DNA from: Roseicyclus marinus
Lineage (GTDB): Bacteria > Pseudomonadota > Alphaproteobacteria > Rhodobacterales > Rhodobacteraceae
Assembly (NCBI RefSeq): GCF_036322625.1
Contig: NZ_AP027266.1
Coordinates: forward strand, 3,103,001 to 3,167,000
Length of the DNA: 64,000 nucleotides
Reading direction: 5' to 3'
The notes under the pieces are model-generated. The model searched no databases. It was not told where the DNA came from and saw nothing but the letters and a program-made list of their open reading frames with translations. The translations under genes and the position numbers were made by a program. Positions 17,345 to 25,884 of the stretch are shown here, one piece after another; the stretch's first letter is position 1; each line of letters opens with the position of its first letter.

Positions 17345-19246
17345 TTACAGCACACCCTGATCGCGCAAAGCCTGTTCGGCCGCGGGGTCCACCCACCAGA
17401 AATCGAGGAAGCCGATACCATAGGGCGGCAGCGTCTCGGGGTAGCGGTAGTGGTTGTAATAGGCGACCCATTCGCTGTCGTTGAACCATTGCGGCACGCG
17501 GATGCGATAGGCGCGCAGCACCCGGTCGAGGGCGCGGACGGCAACCTCCATCTCGTCGCGGGTCTCTGCCCGCACCACGACCTCGACCAGGCGGTCGATC
17601 CCTTCATCGGCCAGACCCGCCACGTTGAAGAGGCTTTCATCCGCCCCGATGGAGCCGAAGAGCTGACGCAGCCCGGTGCCCGGTTCGTAGCCCGTCTGGA
17701 AGAATTCGGTCACGATGTCGAAATCGGCGTCGCGCTGGCGTTGGTTGGCCTGTGCGCCGTCGACCCGGTTCATGCGCGCGTCGATGCCGATGGCGCGCAG
17801 GTTCTCGACATAGGGGTTGATGATACGGTCAAAGAGCGGGCCGGCGTTGAGGAATTCCACCTCGAGCGTTTCGCCCGCCGCGTTGCGGAGCATCCCGTCC
17901 GGTCCCGGCGTCCAGCCCGCTTCCTCCAGAAGCGCGCTTGCGCGCCGTGCCTGCCGCCGGTCGAAGGTGCGGTCGGGGTCGGACGGCGGCGTGGCGAAGG
18001 CGGGTTCGGTGAACACCTCGTCGGGGATCAGCCCGCGCAGGGGTTCGAGGATCGCCAGTTCCTCGGGCGTGGGCAGGCCCGAAGCCTCCAGATGGGTGTT
18101 TTCCCAGAAACTGTCGATGGGCGAATAAAGACCGAAGAACAGCGTCTGGTTCGTCCATTCGAAGTTGAACATGAGCGCGATTGCCTCGCGCACACGGGGG
18201 TCCTGGAATTTCTCGCGGCGCAGGTTGAAGACGAAGCTTTGCCCCGGCGAAATCAGCCCCTGGGGAATTTCCTCGCGGATGACCACGCCATCCTGAAGAC
18301 GCGGGAAATCATAGCTGTTGGCCCAGTTCTGGGAGGAGTTTTCCTGCCGGAACAGGTAGTTTCCGGCGGTGAACCCTTCGAAGGCGGCGATGCTGTCGGC
18401 GTAGTATTCGACCCGGATGCTGTCGAAATTGTGCCGCCCCCGGTTGATGGGCAGGTCATTGCCCCAGTAGTCGCGGTTGCGGGTAAAGACGGTCGCCCGA
18501 CCCGGATCGATGCGGCCCACGACGTAAGGCCCCGAGCCCACGAGCGGGGTCAGGCGGCTTTCGTTGAAGTCGAGGCCGCTGGCGATATGGCTTGCCTGAC
18601 TGAAGACCGGCAGGCTGCCCGCCGCCTCGATCCGGCCGCGCAGCTGGCTGTCGGGGTTGAAGTCGAAGCGGATGCGCCGGTCATCCAGCACCTCGGCCCC
18701 GGCGATGGTCAGCGGGATATTGGCGCGGAAGCTGGGCAGGCCCTCGTCGCGGAGAATCTCGTAGGAGAAAAGCACATCCTGCGCCGTCACCGGCGTGCCG
18801 TCGGAAAACCGCGCCTCGGGGCGGAGGGTGAAGATGACGTAGGACCGATCCTCGGGATAGGCGATGCTCTCGCAGAGCAGGCAATAGCTTTGGCCGATGG
18901 TGTCGAGCGTCCCTTCGAGCATCGATTCGAAGAAGATCGAGGCCAGAACCGCCGGATTGCCCTGGTTGGTGTAGGGGTGCAGCGAATCGAAGGAGCCGCC
19001 CGCGCTGGACCAGCTGAGCGACATCTCGCCCCCCTGCGGCGCGTCCGGGTTCACATAGGTGAGATGCGCGAAATCTGGGGCATAGCTCAGATCCTCGATC
19101 CCGAAGGTGGCAACGCCATGGGTGACGATCAGGTCATCCTGTGCGGGGGCTGCGCCTGCGCCAAAGGCGAGGATCAGCGCAGCGGCGGCGGTGGTGGGCA
19201 GGGCGCGCGGCAAACCCGCGCGGGCAAGGGCGTAGCGGTGAAACAT
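17345..19246 (-). CDS. yejA: Periplasmic peptide-binding protein (YejA type)
   Basis: A 633-residue solute-binding protein of family 5. The N-terminus has a signal peptide with a hydrophobic core and AAPAQ cleavage site (about residue 35). Family features include the segment LLCESIAYPEDRSYVIFTLR and ARFSDGTPVTAQDVLFSYE near residues 110-150, typical of oligopeptide-binding proteins. It captures peptides in the periplasm for YejBEF. The Met at 19246 is used because it starts the signal peptide; a longer open frame upstream has no leader character. First gene of the operon. Confidence 0.93.
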   Translation of the reverse strand: MFHRYALARAGLPRALPTTAAAALILAFGAGAAPAQDDLIVTHGVATFGIEDLSYAPDFAHLTYVNPDAPQGGEMSLSWSSAGGSFDSLHPYTNQGNPAVLASIFFESMLEGTLDTIGQSYCLLCESIAYPEDRSYVIFTLRPEARFSDGTPVTAQDVLFSYEILRDEGLPSFRANIPLTIAGAEVLDDRRIRFDFNPDSQLRGRIEAAGSLPVFSQASHIASGLDFNESRLTPLVGSGPYVVGRIDPGRATVFTRNRDYWGNDLPINRGRHNFDSIRVEYYADSIAAFEGFTAGNYLFRQENSSQNWANSYDFPRLQDGVVIREEIPQGLISPGQSFVFNLRREKFQDPRVREAIALMFNFEWTNQTLFFGLYSPIDSFWENTHLEASGLPTPEELAILEPLRGLIPDEVFTEPAFATPPSDPDRTFDRRQARRASALLEEAGWTPGPDGMLRNAAGETLEVEFLNAGPLFDRIINPYVENLRAIGIDARMNRVDGAQANQRQRDADFDIVTEFFQTGYEPGTGLRQLFGSIGADESLFNVAGLADEGIDRLVEVVVRAETRDEMEVAVRALDRVLRAYRIRVPQWFNDSEWVAYYNHYRYPETLPPYGIGFLDFWWVDPAAEQALRDQGVL

Positions 19247-19377
19247 GCAGATCTCCGAACTCGTCCTGTGAGGGGCCTGTGCCCCATTATCTGGTTCTGA
19301 ACAGGTTAGAGACCAGCCCCCGCCATGGGCAAGTTGAGATTGCGTGATCACGGCGCTATACGCGCCACCCGGACATG

Positions 19378-19405
19378 CAAAGGGCCGCCCCATCGGGACG
19401 GCCCG
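19378..19405. terminator. Terminator of the cycM-like gene
   Basis: On the minus strand GGGCCGTCCC-GATG-GGGCGGCCC forms a stem with one G-U pair, followed by TTTG. It is about 25 bases past the stop of the cytochrome gene at 19429. Confidence 0.7.
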
Positions 19406-19428
19406 GTGCCGTGAGCCAAGCTGGCGAC

Positions 19429-19956
19429 TTAGTTGAAGGTCGCGAGATAGGCGATCAGGTTGGCGCGATCCTCGACATCGCTCATGCCGTTATAGGCCAT
19501 GGCGGTGCCCGGTGCGTAGGTGCGCGGGCTTTCGAGGAAGGCCGAGAGGTTTTCCGGGGTCCATGCGCCGTCTTGCGACATCAGGGCGTCCGAGTAGTTG
19601 AAGCCTTGGGCGGAATGCTTGGGGCGATCCACGACACCATGCAGATAGGGGCCGACGCGGTTCACGCCCGGTTCCAGCGCGTGGCAGGCCGAGCACTGGC
19701 GCCACAGGCGTTCGCCCGCACCGGCATCGGCGGTTGCATAGACATCGGCGAAGGCCACCTCGACCACCTCTTCGGCGGGGGCATCGCCCTCATCAGCGCC
19801 TTCGGCGATGATGACATAGCCGCGCGTGGCGTGGTCGCCGTGGCTTTCGGCTTCGATGTTGTAGAGGCTGTCAGCGGCCCAGCCGCCCAACAAAAGCACC
19901 AGCATCGCGCCACAGACGGATGCGAACGCCTTGGTAATGGTCATCGTGTCGAACAT
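19429..19956 (-). CDS. cycM: Membrane-anchored cytochrome c (CycM/cytochrome cy type)
   Basis: A 175-residue protein with an uncleaved N-terminal helix (about residues 9-28), an acidic Ala/Glu-rich linker (40-80) and a class I cytochrome c domain with CSACH (C88, C91, H92) and the ligand Met153 in GTAMAYNGM. Length and design match CycM of Paracoccus (about 176 residues) and cytochrome cy of Rhodobacter, which carry electrons from the bc1 complex to terminal oxidases, including cbb3. Divergent from pheA, an arrangement I recall from other Rhodobacteraceae. Cytochrome c550-like soluble function is ruled out by the anchor. Confidence 0.88.
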   Translation of the reverse strand: MFDTMTITKAFASVCGAMLVLLLGGWAADSLYNIEAESHGDHATRGYVIIAEGADEGDAPAEEVVEVAFADVYATADAGAGERLWRQCSACHALEPGVNRVGPYLHGVVDRPKHSAQGFNYSDALMSQDGAWTPENLSAFLESPRTYAPGTAMAYNGMSDVEDRANLIAYLATFN

Positions 19957-20062
19957 GATCTTCCCATTCGGTGTCGCGATTTCGGGGGTATGTATGGGGT
20001 TTCACCCCATGATGGCAAGGTGTAGGGAGCGCGACGAAACGCCCACATCCAGCGGTGGAACA

Positions 20063-20893
20063 ATGACAGGACGTATCGCCTTTCAGGGGGAGCCCGGCGC
20101 CTATTCGCATCAGGCGATCCATGATGCACGACCGGGATTCGAGGCGCTGCCCTGCGCCACCTTCGAGGAGGCGATCGAAGCCGTCCAATCGGGCCGCGCC
20201 GATCAGGCGATGCTGCCCGTCGAAAACACGACCTATGGGCGGGTGGCCGACATCCATCGGCTGTTGCCGCAATCGGGTCTGCATATCGTCGACGAGGTGT
20301 TCGTCCGCGTCCACATCAACCTGATGGCGGTGCCGGGCGCGCAGCTGTCCGACATCCGAGAGGCGCACAGCCATCTTGTGCTGTTGCCGCAATGCGCGGG
20401 ATTTCTGCGCAAGCACCAGATCAAGGGGTGCGTCAGCCCCGACAATGCGCGGGCGGCGCGCGACGTGGCGACATGGGGCGACCGGACCAAGGCGGCGCTG
20501 GCCTCGGAACTGGCGGCCGAGATCTACGGGCTCGATATCCTTGCGCGGCATATCGAGGATCAGGATACCAACACCACCCGTTTCCTGATCATGGCGCGCG
20601 AGCCCGAGATGGCGCGGCGGGGCGATCACATGATGACCACTTTCGTCTTTCGCGTGCGCAACATTCCCGCCGCGCTCTACAAGGCGATGGGCGGGTTCGC
20701 GACCAATGGCGTGAACATGACCAAGCTGGAAAGCTACATGGTCGACGGGTCGTTCACCGCCACGCAATTCTACGCCGATATCGAAGGCCACCCGGAGGAT
20801 GCCAACGTGAAACTGGCGCTCGAGGAACTGGCCTATTTCACGAGCTTCCTGAAGATCCTCGGGACCTATCCGGCGGCCTCTGTCCGGGATTGA
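20063..20893 (+). CDS. pheA: Prephenate dehydratase
   Basis: A 276-residue single-function prephenate dehydratase: a PDT domain in residues 1-180 starting with GRIAFQGEPGAYSHQA, with the active-site region EDQDTNTTRFLIMAR, and a C-terminal ACT domain (about 190-270) for phenylalanine feedback, with the segment GVNMTKLESYMVDGSFTATQ at its core. It converts prephenate to phenylpyruvate in phenylalanine synthesis. There is no fused chorismate mutase. The ATG at 20063 gives the normal family start; an upstream Met in the same frame would add 44 residues overlapping the divergent promoter region. Confidence 0.95.
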   Translation: MTGRIAFQGEPGAYSHQAIHDARPGFEALPCATFEEAIEAVQSGRADQAMLPVENTTYGRVADIHRLLPQSGLHIVDEVFVRVHINLMAVPGAQLSDIREAHSHLVLLPQCAGFLRKHQIKGCVSPDNARAARDVATWGDRTKAALASELAAEIYGLDILARHIEDQDTNTTRFLIMAREPEMARRGDHMMTTFVFRVRNIPAALYKAMGGFATNGVNMTKLESYMVDGSFTATQFYADIEGHPEDANVKLALEELAYFTSFLKILGTYPAASVRD

Positions 20894-20911
20894 GTTCCCT
20901 GAACGAAAGAA

Positions 20912-20938
20912 ACCCCAAGGTCCATGGGACCTCGGGGT
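20912..20938. terminator. Bidirectional terminator after pheA
   Basis: ACCCCAAGGTCC-ATG-GGACCTCGGGGT is an 12-base stem with one mismatch between two convergent genes. Confidence 0.75.
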
Positions 20939-20965
20939 CTCGATCTGCGGGACAGGCCCTGTCGA

Positions 20966-21454
20966 TCACTGGGTGATGCGGCTGATCATGCCCTGAACGG
21001 CGCCGGTGTCGCCCTCTTCGTGGTGGAAGGCGAGCGCGATCAGCTCCCCACGGGTGAAATCGGACGCGTCGATGCGCAGATCATCGGCGACATTCTGCAA
21101 CCAGACCGGCAGATCCGCCCCGCCCCGCGCCGAAACCGTGGTGCCGTCCTGCGTCACGCCGCGCGCGTCCAGAAGGTTCCGAGCGAAGGTCACGTCGCCT
21201 TCCTCGATGGCGCGGTTGACCGCCTGTTCGAGCCCGCGGCGCTCGATTTCCTCGGGGCTCAGGTTGGAACCGCCCGACAGGATGAAATTGATCGTGTTGG
21301 TGTCATTCTCTTCGTAGGCGCGATCAAGCTGGATCAGCTCGGCCGTGGTAAATTCCCCCGGCGTCACGCCAAGTGCGGCTTCGAATTGGGTCTGGGCCGC
21401 TGCCGGAACGGCGAAGGCGAGGGCTGCGGCGGTGGCGAGAAATGCGGTTTTCAT
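20966..21454 (-). CDS. Secreted protein with internal repeats, unknown function
   Basis: A 162-residue protein with a clear signal peptide (Lys-2, hydrophobic core, cleavage near VPAAAQ at residue 21). The mature part contains two related units: residues 29-60 (GVTPGEFTTAELIQLDRAYE and following) and 127-159 (RIDASDFTRGELIALAFHHE and following), both with the pattern FTxxELIxL, acidic residues and then a short helix ending in ILS or MIS. A weaker third unit may sit at 81-98. It has a good ribosome site (AAAGG) and its own terminator. No known domain or motif is recognised; periplasmic location is inferred. Confidence 0.78.
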   Translation of the reverse strand: MKTAFLATAAALAFAVPAAAQTQFEAALGVTPGEFTTAELIQLDRAYEENDTNTINFILSGGSNLSPEEIERRGLEQAVNRAIEEGDVTFARNLLDARGVTQDGTTVSARGGADLPVWLQNVADDLRIDASDFTRGELIALAFHHEEGDTGAVQGMISRITQ

Positions 21455-21758
21455 CTCTTGGTCCTTTCGGGTTTTGCGTGTCACGGCGTGGTGCCGTCGA
21501 TGACCAAGACATCGGGATGTGGCTTGCGTTATTCAATTCACACAAGCGGGATATTTGCGTGATATCGGTGCATTGGTGCACATATTGGTTTTCTGCCGCA
21601 CAGCAGGGCCGGCATGGCGCCTCCCTTGGTGAAAAAATCACGAAATCAAGCCCTTGCATCACGGATGCTCACGGGCGCGCGAGGTTGGGAAGCCGGTTCG
21701 GCGGGATTGGGCGGCCGGGGCGATCCCGCCCGGCCTGCGGGTGCATCAAGGCCCCCGA
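21455..21758. other. Non-coding stretch with promoter of the secreted-protein gene
   Basis: About 300 bases between two minus-strand genes. The part from 21500 to 21660 is clearly richer in A and T than the surroundings, as expected for a promoter of the gene at 21454, but I cannot fix -35 and -10 elements with confidence. The part from 21660 to 21758 is GC-rich and lies after the LysR gene. No open frame or RNA gene seen. Confidence 0.5.
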
Positions 21759-22631
21759 TCAGGGGTCGAAGCGGGTGGCGGGCGGCAGGCGTGTCAGCGC
21801 GGGATGGGGGAAATTGCGCCGCGCGGTGATGGCGTAGAAGCTTTCGACAATGCCCAGATCGCCGGGATGGCGGGTCAGGAGGCCTGCGCCGATCTCGTCG
21901 GCCATGACGACCGGCGGGGCCAGCGCGATGCCCGTATCCTGCCGCGCCAGAAGGCGGACCATGGCCATGTCGTCGACCTCGGCCGCGATGCGGGGGACGA
22001 TGCCCAGACGCGCGCACAGCGCATCAAGCCCGGTGCGGATCGAGCTTTCGGTGGGCACGATCAGCGGCTGTTCGGCCAGGATGGCGGTGGCATCGGCCTG
22101 CCCCATGCGGGCGGGCGTGCCGATCAGCGCCACGGGCTGGGCCGCGATGCGATGGGCCGTCAGGTCGGGATAGGCGGCGGCGTCATGCGGTTCGGTCGAG
22201 AGCACCACGTCAAGCGACAGGCCCGCCAGCCGGGGTAACAGCACGGGACCCGAGCCCGACACGAGCGCGAGCGGCACCTTTCCCAGAACCGGCGACAGGA
22301 AGCGCATCTGGAAATTGCGCGACAGGGTCGACAATGCCCCCACTCGCAGCGGGCGGTCATGGCCCACCCCGTCACCGAGCGCCGCCAGAAGATCCTCGCC
22401 CGTGCCGAAGATGCGTTCGGCGTGATCGAGCGCGATCCGACCGGCCTCGGTCAGGATCAGCTGTCGCCCGCGCCGCTCGAACAGCGCGTGACCCAGCCGC
22501 TCCTCCAGCTGGCGGATCTGGGTCGAGAGCGCGGATTGCGACAGGTTCAACCGCTCGGCCGCGCGGGTCAGGTGCCCCTCGTGCGCGACTTCGCGGAAAT
22601 ACCGCAGGTGGTGATAGTTGAGCCGGTCCAT
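21759..22631 (-). CDS. LysR-family transcription regulator (NhaR-like)
   Basis: A 290-residue regulator. The N-terminal helix-turn-helix is LRYFREVAHEGHLTRAAERLN with SQSALSTQIRQLEERLG as recognition helix, followed by the LysR substrate domain. The start NYHHLRYFREVAHEG resembles NhaR, the sodium-responsive LysR regulator of Na+/H+ antiporters. The ATG at 22631 is preferred to a GTG two codons earlier because AAAGG sits 5 bases before it. It lies about 100 bases downstream of an SbtA-like sodium/bicarbonate permease on the same strand, so that transporter is its likely target. Confidence 0.88.
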   Translation of the reverse strand: MDRLNYHHLRYFREVAHEGHLTRAAERLNLSQSALSTQIRQLEERLGHALFERRGRQLILTEAGRIALDHAERIFGTGEDLLAALGDGVGHDRPLRVGALSTLSRNFQMRFLSPVLGKVPLALVSGSGPVLLPRLAGLSLDVVLSTEPHDAAAYPDLTAHRIAAQPVALIGTPARMGQADATAILAEQPLIVPTESSIRTGLDALCARLGIVPRIAAEVDDMAMVRLLARQDTGIALAPPVVMADEIGAGLLTRHPGDLGIVESFYAITARRNFPHPALTRLPPATRFDP

Positions 22632-22737
22632 GTTCACCTTTGTAGAACGAAAACCCCGGTTTGCTACGGGTTTCTAGGGCCTTTCAGGACCCATGGTCGG
22701 GGCGCGCAAAACCGGTGTCCGCTTTTGCGCGGCATGC

Positions 22738-23787
22738 TCAGAACCCGACCAGCCAGTCGGCCAGCGCGATCCAGACCGGGATGGAGAGGATGGCCACGGG
22801 CGTGCCGATGCCGGTCGAGGTGCCGACATAGGCGCTTGGGTTCGCCTCGGGCAGCGCGCCCCGCAGCGTGGGCGGACCCGAGATGTCGGAGCTTGACGCC
22901 GCCATGACCGCCAGAAGCACCACGCCGCCACCCGAAAACCCGGTGAGGTGATGGGCGATCAGTCCCGCGCCGAAGCCCAGCGCGCCATGCACGAAAGGCG
23001 CGGCGATGCCGTAGGCGACATAGGCATGGGCCACCTTGCGCATTTCGCCCAGCCGCTGCCACGCCTCCATCCCCATGATCAGCATCAGGATCGACAGGAA
23101 GCCCCGGAAAAGCGGCTCGTAAAAGCCGGAATAGACCTGTTCGGGCCGCCCCAGAAGGCCGATGCCAAGCCCCAGAAGCAGGGCCGAGATCGCGGGGCTT
23201 TTGAACGTGTCGGCAAGGATTTCGCGCACCAGATCGCCGTTGCCGCCAGCCCCGCCCATGGTCAGGGTCGCGGTGCCGCCGCCGGCAGGTTGCACGGAGG
23301 CGCTGCGCGCGGCGCTGACCTTGGCCAGGAGGATGGCGGTGACCAGCGCCGCGATGTCCATGAAGGGATAAAGCGCCCCGATGAACCCCTCGTAGGCGAT
23401 GCCCTCGGCGTCGAGCATGACCATCCCCGCCGCGAGCGTGGAGGCGGAGACCGCGCCGAACAGACCCGCCGTGGCCATGCCGTCCATTGGCGCGACACCC
23501 CGCGTCCGCGCGAGCGTCCGCGCGCCCAGCAGCACGATGACAACCCCCACGACAGCCGCGGCGACAGCGGGGACGGCCAGCGCCAGCAGATCAGCCTCGC
23601 GCACGGAAATACCCGCGCCAAGACCGACTTTCAGGAGCAAGATCAACACGATGAACTTGTAGACCGGGGCGGGCACCTCGAGCTTGCTGCCAAGGGCTGC
23701 CAGCATCATGCCGCCGATCAGGAAGGCGAGCGTCGGTTTCTGCAATTGCGCGACCAGCGTCGCGGCGATGTCGAAGATCATGTCCAT
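22738..23787 (-). CDS. SbtA-like sodium-dependent bicarbonate permease (DUF897)
   Basis: A 349-residue protein with about ten membrane helices in two halves. The C-terminal part contains SSSDISGPPTLRGALPEANP and AYVGTSTGIGTPVAI, which correspond to the substrate-site region of the cyanobacterial bicarbonate transporter SbtA (about 370 residues). The first half has GLFGAVSASTLAAG, also family-typical. I infer Na+/HCO3- symport, but heterotroph members are largely untested and the substrate could differ. The ATG at 23787 has an AGGGG ribosome site 8 bases before it. No SbtB-type PII partner gene is beside it. Confidence 0.85.
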   Translation of the reverse strand: MDMIFDIAATLVAQLQKPTLAFLIGGMMLAALGSKLEVPAPVYKFIVLILLLKVGLGAGISVREADLLALAVPAVAAAVVGVVIVLLGARTLARTRGVAPMDGMATAGLFGAVSASTLAAGMVMLDAEGIAYEGFIGALYPFMDIAALVTAILLAKVSAARSASVQPAGGGTATLTMGGAGGNGDLVREILADTFKSPAISALLLGLGIGLLGRPEQVYSGFYEPLFRGFLSILMLIMGMEAWQRLGEMRKVAHAYVAYGIAAPFVHGALGFGAGLIAHHLTGFSGGGVVLLAVMAASSSDISGPPTLRGALPEANPSAYVGTSTGIGTPVAILSIPVWIALADWLVGF

Positions 23788-23880
23788 GGCGCGCACCCCT
23801 GCGTCCGGTTTCCGGTTGGCGGGGATATGGCGAAGGCGTAACTGAAAGAAAAATACAGACTTTGGCCGCTTCGTTCTGTT

Positions 23881-24210
23881 TTAATGAACGATGAAGCCAA
23901 GCCCCCAAAGCGTCGCCATACCGACCACGATGGCCCAGATGGCGTTTTTCGTCCAAAGCCCCACGGCCAGCGCCAGCATGGCGGCGCTGATGCGCACAGG
24001 GTCGAGCTGCCCGCCCGTGGCCTGCGGCCAAATGATCAGCGGCGTGACCATGGCGGGCAGGATGCCCACCGCCGTGTAGCGCAGGTGGCGCAACAGCCAT
24101 GGCGGCAATTGCCGGTCGCCCAGAATGCCGAGGAAGGAAAACCGGATCACGAAGGTTCCGATGCCCAGCGCGAGGATGATGATCCAGATATCGGTGGTCG
24201 AATAGGTCAT
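23881..24210 (-). CDS. azlD: AzlD-family branched-chain amino acid exporter, small subunit
   Basis: A 109-residue membrane protein with four predicted helices and the motif FVIRFSFLGI followed by LPPWLLRHLRYTAVGILPAM, the AzlD signature. AzlC and AzlD together export branched-chain amino acids or their analogues. The start at 24210 overlaps the azlC stop by 4 bases (ATGA). Length is normal for the family. Confidence 0.9.
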   Translation of the reverse strand: MTYSTTDIWIIILALGIGTFVIRFSFLGILGDRQLPPWLLRHLRYTAVGILPAMVTPLIIWPQATGGQLDPVRISAAMLALAVGLWTKNAIWAIVVGMATLWGLGFIVH

Positions 24211-24914
24211 CGCCGCGCCTCCATCCGGCGTTCGACCTCGGCCCCCACGATCATGGCGGCAAGGCCCGCGGCCAGAAGCCAGAGGTTCCACGGCAAAAAG
24301 GCGAGCAGGATGGCCATGACGACCGAGGTGAGCGCGGCGGCGACATGGGCGATGGTGCGCAGCGCAGGCGCGATCAGCGCGATGAAGGTGATCGGCACCG
24401 CGAAATCGAGGCCCAGCGCGGGCGGGATCGCCTCGCCCACCACGATGCCGAGCGCGGTCGCCCCGACCCAGACCGGGATGATGGGCGTGGCGGCGCCGAA
24501 GAAGAAGGCGACCTTTTCGGCGGTGGATTGCTGCGGGCGCGCCTCGTAATCGGCATGCGCCAGCGCATAGGTCTGATCGACGTTCATGTAGGCGATGAGC
24601 GCGCGTTGCCAGACGGGGGCCGCCCCCAGGTGCGGCGCGAAAGACGCCGAATACATCGCCATGCGCAGGTTCACCGCCAGCGCCGAGGCGACGACGATGA
24701 AGGTGGGCGCATGATCGGCCATCAGTTGCAGGGCGGTGAATTGGGATGCGCCCGCGATGACCAGAATGGTGAAGCCCATCACCTGCGCGATGTTCAGCCC
24801 CGCCTCGGTCCCGACGACGCCGAACAGCAGGCCGAAGGGGCCCACGACGATGACGAAGGGCAACGCGGTGCGAATCCCGCGCGAGAAGGCGGTTCGGGGG
24901 CTGGATGGGGTCAT
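24207..24914 (-). CDS. azlC: AzlC-family branched-chain amino acid exporter, large subunit
   Basis: A 235-residue membrane protein with seven or more helices. The segments GPFGLLFGVVGTEAGL, IAGASQFTALQLM and NLRMAMYSASFAPHL are the conserved AzlC blocks. Forms a two-subunit exporter with AzlD, which follows with a 4-base overlap. The substrate specificity (valine, leucine, azaleucine or other) cannot be told from sequence. Confidence 0.92.
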   Translation of the reverse strand: MTPSSPRTAFSRGIRTALPFVIVVGPFGLLFGVVGTEAGLNIAQVMGFTILVIAGASQFTALQLMADHAPTFIVVASALAVNLRMAMYSASFAPHLGAAPVWQRALIAYMNVDQTYALAHADYEARPQQSTAEKVAFFFGAATPIIPVWVGATALGIVVGEAIPPALGLDFAVPITFIALIAPALRTIAHVAAALTSVVMAILLAFLPWNLWLLAAGLAAMIVGAEVERRMEARR

Positions 24915-25011
24915 CGGGCGAGCTAGCCTTGCGAGGGGGTCTGGCGCTTCCTAGGCGAGGCGTCGGGGGGATGCAATTCAGGCCGCGTGGGGCGCGGCAT
25001 CAGGGGATGTG

Positions 25012-25878
25012 ATGGGCAGGACGGGTGTGACCGATACGATCTTCATGGTGGATTGGTCGGCGCGCTCCGCACCCTCGCCCGCGCGGCCGGTCAAGGATGC
25101 GATCTTTGTCGCCGAACACGGGCCGGAGGCGGAGGCGGTGAGCTATCACCGGACGCGGGGCGCGGCGCTGGCGCATCTGGTTGGGCGCTTCGACGCGGTG
25201 CTGGAACGGGGCGGGCGCGTCATCGCGGGGTTCGATTTTCCTTTTGCCTATCCGGCGGGGTTCGCCGCCGCCCTGACCGGCACGGAGGATCCTTTCGCGA
25301 TCTGGCGCTGGTTGGCCGAGGCCATCGCGGATGACGGGCAGAATGCCAACAACCGGTGGGATGTGGCCGAGGCGATGAACGCAAGGTTTCCAGGTGTCGG
25401 ACCGTTCTGGGGCTGTCCCGCCGCACGGGCCAGTGCCGCCCTGCCCGCACGCGGCAGTCTGCGCCACGGGCATGGCATGGAGGAGCGGCGCCGGGTCGAG
25501 CGCCTGTTGCCGCGCGCGCAGCCCTGCTGGAAGCTGTTCACGACGGGATCGGTGGGCAGCCAGACCCTGTTGGGCCTGCCGAGGTTGCAGGCGCTGCGGG
25601 AGCGCTACGGCGCAAGGCTGGCCGTGCGCCCGTTCGAGGATCGGGAGGCGGATATCGTGCTGGCGGAGGTCTACCCGTCGCTGATCGACGGGGCGGTCAA
25701 GGCGCGGGCATGGCCCGGCGAAATCCCCGATGCGGCGCAGGTGCGGGTGCTGGCGCAGGCTTTCGCGGGGCTGGGGCCGGGGCGGCTGGACGCGATGCTG
25801 CGGGAGGGCGACCGGGAGGAGGGCTGGATCGCGGGCCTGGGCCACGAGGCGGAGCTGATCGCGGCGCTGGGGGACTGA
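25012..25878 (+). CDS. DUF429-like protein with predicted RNase H-like fold
   Basis: A 288-residue soluble protein. Near the start is IFMVDWSARS (Asp14) and near residue 60 IAGFDFPFAYPAGF; two strands each ending in a conserved Asp are the pattern of DUF429, a family predicted to share the RNase H fold. Later QPCWKLFTTGSVGSQTLLGL and IVLAEVYPSLIDG also fit that family. No biochemical role is established. Relatives in Rhodobacteraceae are sometimes labelled as molybdopterin-related, for which I see no support here. The ATG at 25012 follows AGGGG; GTG at 25009 or 25027 are alternatives. Ends just before a cluster of palindromes. Confidence 0.7.
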   Translation: MGRTGVTDTIFMVDWSARSAPSPARPVKDAIFVAEHGPEAEAVSYHRTRGAALAHLVGRFDAVLERGGRVIAGFDFPFAYPAGFAAALTGTEDPFAIWRWLAEAIADDGQNANNRWDVAEAMNARFPGVGPFWGCPAARASAALPARGSLRHGHGMEERRRVERLLPRAQPCWKLFTTGSVGSQTLLGLPRLQALRERYGARLAVRPFEDREADIVLAEVYPSLIDGAVKARAWPGEIPDAAQVRVLAQAFAGLGPGRLDAMLREGDREEGWIAGLGHEAELIAALGD

Positions 25879-25884
25879 GCGGGG

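Noticed and set aside
16061-19300. A plus-strand open frame of about 1079 codons opposite yejB, yejA and part of yejE
   Set aside because: It lies wholly antisense to well-supported genes. Its sequence is Gly/Arg/Gln/His-rich without domains, as expected for the complement of GC-rich codons.
19246-19330. A sigma-70-like promoter before yejA (TTGCCC with TAACCT 18 bases on)
   Set aside because: Only loose matches to consensus in a GC-rich region; kept out of the features.
23797-23880. A LysR-type operator upstream of the SbtA-like gene (ACAGAC...GTTCTGT)
   Set aside because: The half-sites are short and imperfect, and the spacing is not clearly of the T-N11-A type; not strong enough to annotate.
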